Shown piece by piece: positions 58,197-64,000 of a DNA stretch of 64,000 nt. This DNA comes from Polytrichum commune (lineage: Eukaryota; Streptophyta; Polytrichopsida; Polytrichales; Polytrichaceae), in the NCBI GenBank assembly GCA_950295325.1, contig OX485808.1, forward strand, positions 7,072,501-7,136,500, in the 5' to 3' direction. Position 1 is the stretch's first letter. Every line of letters begins with the position of its first letter. A program made the translations under genes and the position numbers. Under the pieces are notes generated by a model that searched no databases, was not told where the DNA came from, and saw nothing but the letters and a program-made list of their open reading frames with translations.

Positions 58197-61100
58197 TGGA
58201 AGAGCCTATCTTGGATACTTTGAGCACCACATCCCCCTACATAAACTAGACAAATTATCCAATGCTTTATTGACTTTGTCCTTGAGCAGAGCTCTCGGTT
58301 TGCTTTCTTTTTCTCCTCGTCCAAAAGTTCGTCCATGAATGAATGTAGAAACTAGATAACTAATATGGATGAAACTAAGTTAACTCTAGATACTTTGAGA
58401 CTTTGATCAATATAAACATGTAACAACACCAACAACAACAACTCTCAAGTTATCATCAATCCATCCAATGGACAAAGCGTTACGTATTTAGCACCTTGTT
58501 TAGATGACCAATTACATCGTGTGCATAACAACATTGATTAAGATCACATGAATCATAGCATACACGAGCTTTAAGTCACTTACATACGAGTTAATAGTTG
58601 ATACCTATGTTCGGGGAAAACCGACGGCTAGTTCATTATCAGCCGATGGATTTCCCCTCATGGCCGGTCCAAATTTCCAACCATCGGATGGCAATCCGAC
58701 TGTAATTTCAATCCTCTGGCAATTAGCTGATGGACCAGAAAATGTCCCGGAAATGTAGTTGATTCTTCTTGTGAGTTACTGGATTTTAGCCGGAAGCATC
58801 CAGAGCGCTATTTGTATGGGGCATCTGATGATGCACTTGAGGAAGTACCCTAAACCTTAAACTTTTTGAATTATGCAACCTTTCCATGACCAAATCCAAT
58901 CGCTTCTATGAAGAATTGGGGGACCCTTGGCCTTCAAGCGGTGAAGGCATTGCTAGGTTCAATTTCTGCCAAGGATATTAACTCTTCAAATTTAAAGTTT
59001 TGAACATGCCTTTCTTTTCACTTATTCAAGATTTTGTACTACGAAATGATTTCTAATAACTTTTCATACATTTTTTAAACAATTAGTGCCGATATGAATT
59101 CCATTTAATTGGATATTGGCCAATGAAAATATGAAAATATAGGCAATTGGCCGATTGATTTTACAAATGACCGATGTAAATTGGAAAAAATCCGACCCTT
59201 CGTAGCAACTACCGGCAATTAGCCACTAAGGCTTCAAAAACGTCCCGAACTCTGGTTGATACAATGCTAACAAGAATGATAGGCCTGCCCCCCTAGAGCA
59301 CGCCAAAAGTAAAGTGGGTCTAATTTGGTACTCTATCTAGCACATTTCCCTACTTGCATTTTTCGTGCCTATCAACGTACCTACGGTACTTCAAAGATGG
59401 ACGCACATGCAACTAGCCACATCGCTCAAAATGCCACCTGGTGCGTCTCGCATGGCCTATAATAAGAGGCCAACTTGGAGACCTCGACGGGTTATAATAC
59501 GGAGAAAGTGGTAATTGCTTTGGAAGTTTGGGGGAAAAGCGAAAAGCCCAAAAGGGAGCATGAGTGCCTTGAATTCCATCGAGAAACGGGAAATGGAACA
59601 TTGATGTCACCTTGGAACCACCTTTTGTTTTGCTTCCTAGTAATGGCGGATGTGCATCTTATTAACTATGGAATGTTGATGGCATCAATATATATGTGGC
59701 ATAACTTTTTTTGTCAAGGTTGGTCGTCCACCTGTTTGAGCAAGGTCTCCGTCACTGTTCCTCAAGGCGGGGTCAGTTTAGACTGCGGTGAAGAACTGCA
59801 CCAATCAGTGAAGAATTTCAGCCCAAGACAAGGTGATATGAGGCGACGGTTGGTATGCCAAACAAGATGATTCTATTTCATTTTTAAAAAAATGGCACAA
59901 ATTGGAGTTCTCCAAAGACCAAGTTTCTTGTTTGAGGGTTCGAGGTTGTCCAAGAAAATTGACCTTCGGAAAACTCCTCTAGCAAAAGGTGTTGTCATGT
60001 TAGCAACCATGCCATTTTTTCATCCATGCTTGAAGTTCTCCATTGGAGAAATCTTGGCCATAGTGTAACCCCCAACTGTTGAAGAACCCATTTCGTAGTC
60101 AATCATATTGCTTCATTTCCCTCAAATTCTTGACATGTGCACTTCTTCACTGTAGTCTTAATTAGCCCTCAGAATGCATCCCATAATTCTTTATGCATCT
60201 TATTTGACCCCGTAATTAGCATCCGAGGCCCTGCATTAATCTATTATAAGGACCCACTTCATATGAAATAACCGTGAACCTATGGGGGTCGTTTCATATT
60301 TATAACTATATCATGTTTACCTCGGTAAATAGTGGTGGGGGCTCAACGCAAAGAGGCAGTTGACCAACTTTGGCCCAACGTTTTCTTTGTGAAGCAATTA
60401 TGGATAGGTTGGTCCACTCCTTCCACCTTAGTGTGGATTTTACAAAGCCCAATATTGAATCACAATTTGTGAAACCCCTCAAAATGCACTATGCACTTTA
60501 AAAAATTAGTGTCAAGATGATATCAATGTTCCAATTCCGATGCTCAATGGATTTGTACCCCATGAACCAAAACACGTTAATGTTATCAAGAATCTATAGT
60601 GTGAGGACCCCCCCCCCCCTTCCTCCATGAGTAGTACCAATTATGGTATTATTTCCACCCGTTTGTGGAAAAGCTCAAGGTTCAAATATGACTTAAAACA
60701 CACTACCATAGCTCTCTAGCAGCTTGGGCATCTTTACGCTTGATAATTAATTAAAGTGAGAAAGTAAGTTAGGTAGTCCAAAAAATAATATTCTAAAATT
60801 CAGCACATTCAACAAGTGATTTAAAACAAATTAGACAGTCATCCAAGTCAATTCTATAATTCATGCACGGTTTTTCTAGTTCCGTATGTGGTGGCTATGA
60901 TGAACCTAAACACTTCCCTTAACCAACATTCCTTACCCTAAAGTTTATCTTTTACTTGTATGTCACCTGTTGAAATCATTTGATGCTACTTTGTTGGATT
61001 CCAGTGAATGTCACTTACACTGATGTGATTTTAGGCACACTTTGATTTTTTGACACTCTACTCAATTAATTTCCCATAAAATTTATGCACCTTTAAAATT

Positions 61101-61369
61101 AATTTTTTTTGCCCAAGCTGCTAGAGAGCTATGGTACCTACTGCCATGTTTTCACTTCTTCATGGACCCACACCTATATATTCCATTGCTTACATTGCAC
61201 CCCAATGGTACAATGCTACTAGTTGTGCTCTTCCTCGAGAAGTGGACACAAAACGCCTAATGTTATCATCAACTTAACACAACTTTTCCTCCCATGATTA
61301 ACATCATGGATATGCACTCTAGTGCACATCTTCCACAATATTATAAAGTGGATTTATAACATAACATTA
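58197..61369. other. Gene-free region
   Basis: No supportable gene. A segment bounded by GTTCGGG (58611) and CCCGAAC (59244-59250) contains scattered GGCAATTGGCCGAT / AATTAGC.GATGG blocks and might be a decayed element. A C-run lies at 60610. The block 60830-61060 is a diverged copy of 31680-31990. Confidence 0.4.
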
Positions 61370-61573
61370 CACAACTCGTTGGTTGTAATATGTGGGACCA
61401 TGTATCACATGAGCAAAATTCTCCTTCAATTTCAGGGTTTCTCATTTATGGGGAGCACTTAGGTTGTGTATTGTGACCTTCCCGACAAGCAGCTGTGATT
61501 TACCTGAAATTTTTAATCCCGTGCTTCTTCTTTGGAAAGAGACCATCATGTAGTTGCCTAGTAATGTTAAGGA
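61370..61573. repeat. Dispersed repeat, partner of 26240-26456
   Basis: Shares GTTGGTTGT, CATGTATCACATGAGCA, TTTATGGGGAGCACT, GTTGT.TATTGTGA and GAGACCATC.T.TAGTTGC.TAGTAATGTTA with its partner in the same order. Confidence 0.55.
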
Positions 61574-61709
61574 AGCATCAAATGAACGTTCATCTATATA
61601 GTACCCCCTCCCCTTTCCCATAGATACACCACACGCAAGGTGGTACCAAGGTGACATCATAGTTTGTTCTTGCCCTTTTCATTTGAAATGTTCCCTAAAA
61701 GAACATCAA

Positions 61710-61819
61710 GGTACATATACCCAAAACCACGACTACAATATGTCACACTGTCGTACATTTGGAACCTCCAAATGTATGAATATGGTACACACCTTGTGTT
61801 GGTTTTGGGTATGCGTACC
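61710..61819. repeat. 110-bp imperfect palindrome
   Basis: GGTACATATACCCAAAACCA at the left pairs with TGGTTTTGGGTATGCGTACC at the right, and GTACATTTGG pairs with CCAAATGTATG around a short AACCT loop. Possibly a small foldback element. Confidence 0.65.
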
Positions 61820-62394
61820 TTTTGCAAATGCACACAATCTCATTCGTATGATTTCCCCCCCTTGAATAGCATGCCTTACTGCATTGATTTGTACTTCCCA
61901 TGTATGAGGAGAAAACCAATTTCACGTATTGACATGTGGAGACACATGGAGTTACATGTTAGAGTGAGTACATGTTGTTGTAAAACCATAGAATAAGACG
62001 CTCATCAAAATTAATAATGTAAATCTTCTTACATGCCTAATCAATAAAATGCATTTATTCCAATATTGTAGTTAACATTATAGTAGAAAAAAATAGCCTA
62101 TCGCATTAATGGCTCTACCAAAATTGCATCACATACTCTACACCAAGTTAATATAATTTTGTATCAATTCATGCAACTAGGACACAATTTTATAACAATT
62201 CGTGCAATTCTTTGTAAGTTACATAATTTTCAACCCTTACCGCAGGCAATTCATAGTAAGTTTTTTTAATAAGAATTTTAAAATTGAGTAGCAATTCGTA
62301 TGTAACCATGAGAATGCTCATGACACGTATCAAGGGGGAGGGCAAAGTGGGGCAGGGAAAGGATGAAAATGCCGATTACTGCACTAAATATTGT

Positions 62395-62700
62395 GTTTAA
62401 CGTTGCAAAGTCTATTTGTCTTGCTCAATACTAATTGTAAACCGGCCGTGTAGTGTCACTAACATTGCATGAAAACGTAATATTATTTGTCATTCTTGTA
62501 ATAGGTGTTATAAACTTAAAATGTTGCAATCATTGTTACTTACTAAGCAATTTTTTTAATCCAGATTTCAATCATCTATGACAATGTTTCATTCATAAAT
62601 GTTAGGATGCAGAAGACACCAAACTTTGGTTTCAAAAATCGACATGGATTTCATCCAACCTTCAATCATCCATGAAATATTTAGTGTGGTGTAGAGCCCA
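62395..62700. mobile_element. ACTACACTAAA-family copy, decayed
   Basis: Shares CTCAATACTAATTGTAAACCGGCCGTGTAGTGTCACTAAC, TAATATTATTTGTCATTCTTG and CAATCATCCATGAAATATTTAGTGT with the other copies. Preceded at 62326 by the AAGGGGGAGGG context also seen at 54040. Confidence 0.55.
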
Positions 62701-62757
62701 TGGTTTATTACTTTCATCCAAATCAACCCTTATGAATCAGGATCAAAAACCTTGAAA

Positions 62758-63505
62758 TACACCCTAGCCTCCACAATATCACCCTCTTGAATGCCACCCC
62801 CTCTCTGATATCCCAAAACCCTAGGGAATGGATGTTCTCAGTTTAAATCTCCCTCCTTGTTGTCACATTTCCTTCCCGTATATCACGGGGTTTTTGACTT
62901 TAAAGTAATCCACCAATGAATTCAAACCACACACACTTGCACGCATCATGTTGTTATTGTTGTAATCATTATCATTATTGGAATGTTGACTTTGTGTTAT
63001 TTCATAATGTCACATGCTATAATAATTCTCCATTATTATGCATCCAAGTTAACACTCCATACCTCCCGAACATCACGTGCACTTAGTGGGTGCTATGAAA
63101 CCATACTTGGCGTCTTGTCCCTATGCACAAAGCCACTAAATCAGTCAGATCCACTCGAACCTCCCTAATATCATGCGTGTGGCAACGAAAGTATATGTGA
63201 TATTAAGGAGGTCTGCAGTGTTAACATGGAAACATGACAAATGAGAATTAGTGTGACATTATGGTATAACACAAAGTCAACAGTCAGACTATGACAATAG
63301 TGACAATGATGACAACGTGATGTGTGCGAGCGTGTGGTTTGAAGTCGTTTGGTGGATTATTTTAGTGTCAATGCCAGTGTTATATGGGAGGGGAATGTGA
63401 CAACAAGGAGGGAGATTTAAACTGAGCACATCCGTTCCCTAGGGTTTTGGGATATAAGAGAGGGAGTGACATAACAGAGGGTGTTATTACGGAGGTCGCG
63501 GTGTA
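62758..63505. mobile_element. 748-bp foldback element, arms of about 280 bp
   Basis: The left arm (from TACACC at 62758, with CCCAAAACCCTAGGGAA and CAGTTTAAATCTCCCTCCTTG) and the right arm (ending GGTGTA at 63505) are inverted copies at roughly 80% identity. They extend past TCAAACCACAC and TTGACTTTGTGTTAT to about 63060 and 63200. The middle is ~140 bp. No transposase and no clear target duplication; long arms suggest an old Mutator-like or foldback element. Confidence 0.75.
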
Positions 63506-64000
63506 CATCCACTAAAAAGTTGGCGGAGTTAGTTAGTGTTAGTCACACTAAATTCAGTGGAGAGTGTTTCCTGGAGATGCTTTGCCTACTAAGCGCTGCT
63601 TGCCAAAAGTTCCTCAAGAGGAAAGAAACGCGCAAGCCGCCAGAGTTGAGACTCGGCCATGGTGATTCATTCCGTCGTTATCCTGCTCATGATAAGCGCT
63701 TGGGCTAACTGAAATTCTTGTCCAGATAAGAAGTGTTACAACTCGGAGATCAGTGGCTGCTTTTTTTAGAAACTTGGAGCACTGGGAGGTTGAGAAACTG
63801 CTGATGACACTGTAATTGCGCACGTTTGCAACTGTTCCAGGATACACTCCACTTTACTCACATAGCAATTTCGAGGCAGTAGATTTTTTTCCCCACACAC
63901 AAAAGACTGAAAAGCGTCCTCTACTAAGTTCCGTGTACACACACGATGCTGAATCCGTGGTATTTTCCAGTCAGTTCCAGATTCCAATCAAGTTGTGGCA
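63506..64000. other. Window end without a supportable gene
   Basis: Frames of 70-77 codons occur on both strands, but no splice sites, family pattern or repeat could be tied to them. Base composition is more balanced than in the preceding repeats, so this could be the edge of a gene lying outside the window. Confidence 0.3.

Noticed and set aside
1-64000. CRISPR array, prokaryotic operon or phage-type system
   Set aside because: Genes are spliced, repeats are not spacer-separated short direct repeats, and no bacterial ribosome-binding pattern is present.

Overview
The window is nuclear DNA of a plant, most likely a land plant. The evidence is spliced genes with GT-AG introns, a plant-type protein-only RNase P (PRORP) with an N-terminus that looks organelle-targeted, a STAR1-type half ABC transporter, and many small non-autonomous DNA transposons of plant type. 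The gene content does not decide the lineage. Everything here was read by eye; no search or splice-prediction program was run.

Layout: (1) 0.5-4.8 kb (+): an array of ~311-bp tandem units, a short membrane-peptide ORF, and a four-exon gene for an unrecognised coiled-coil protein with an internal ~72-residue repeat. (2) 7.4-17.7 kb (-): an eleven-exon PRORP gene whose reading frame closes exactly across all ten introns (about 930 codons), with every catalytic and zinc-binding residue present. (3) 17.9-34.5 kb: no supportable gene. It holds a 1,281-bp Mutator-like element with a perfect 9-bp target duplication, several MITE families, a pair of ~610-bp direct repeats and microsatellites. (4) 34.5-37.4 kb (+): a GC-richer island with coding-like stretches that do not assemble into a clean gene, plus a five-unit tandem array. 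(5) 37.9-42.8 kb (+): a four-exon STAR1/ABCI17-like ABC ATPase gene. Its 19-nt first coding exon lies inside a perfect 148-bp tandem duplication, so start codon and donor exist twice. (6) 42.8-64 kb: repeat-rich DNA without supportable genes, with further copies of the same MITE families, a nested insertion (hAT-like in a Harbinger-like MITE) and three large palindromes.

The genes do not look like one pathway. PRORP matures tRNA 5' ends. The ABC ATPase would work with a membrane partner (STAR2/ALS3 type) that is not in the window. The most unusual feature of the window is that diverged tandem arrays with periods of about 150-340 bp occur in or beside every gene island (upstream DNA, an exon, introns), whereas the gene-poor DNA carries dispersed MITEs instead. 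At the ABC gene these arrays duplicate the start exon and repeat splice-acceptor-like sequences.
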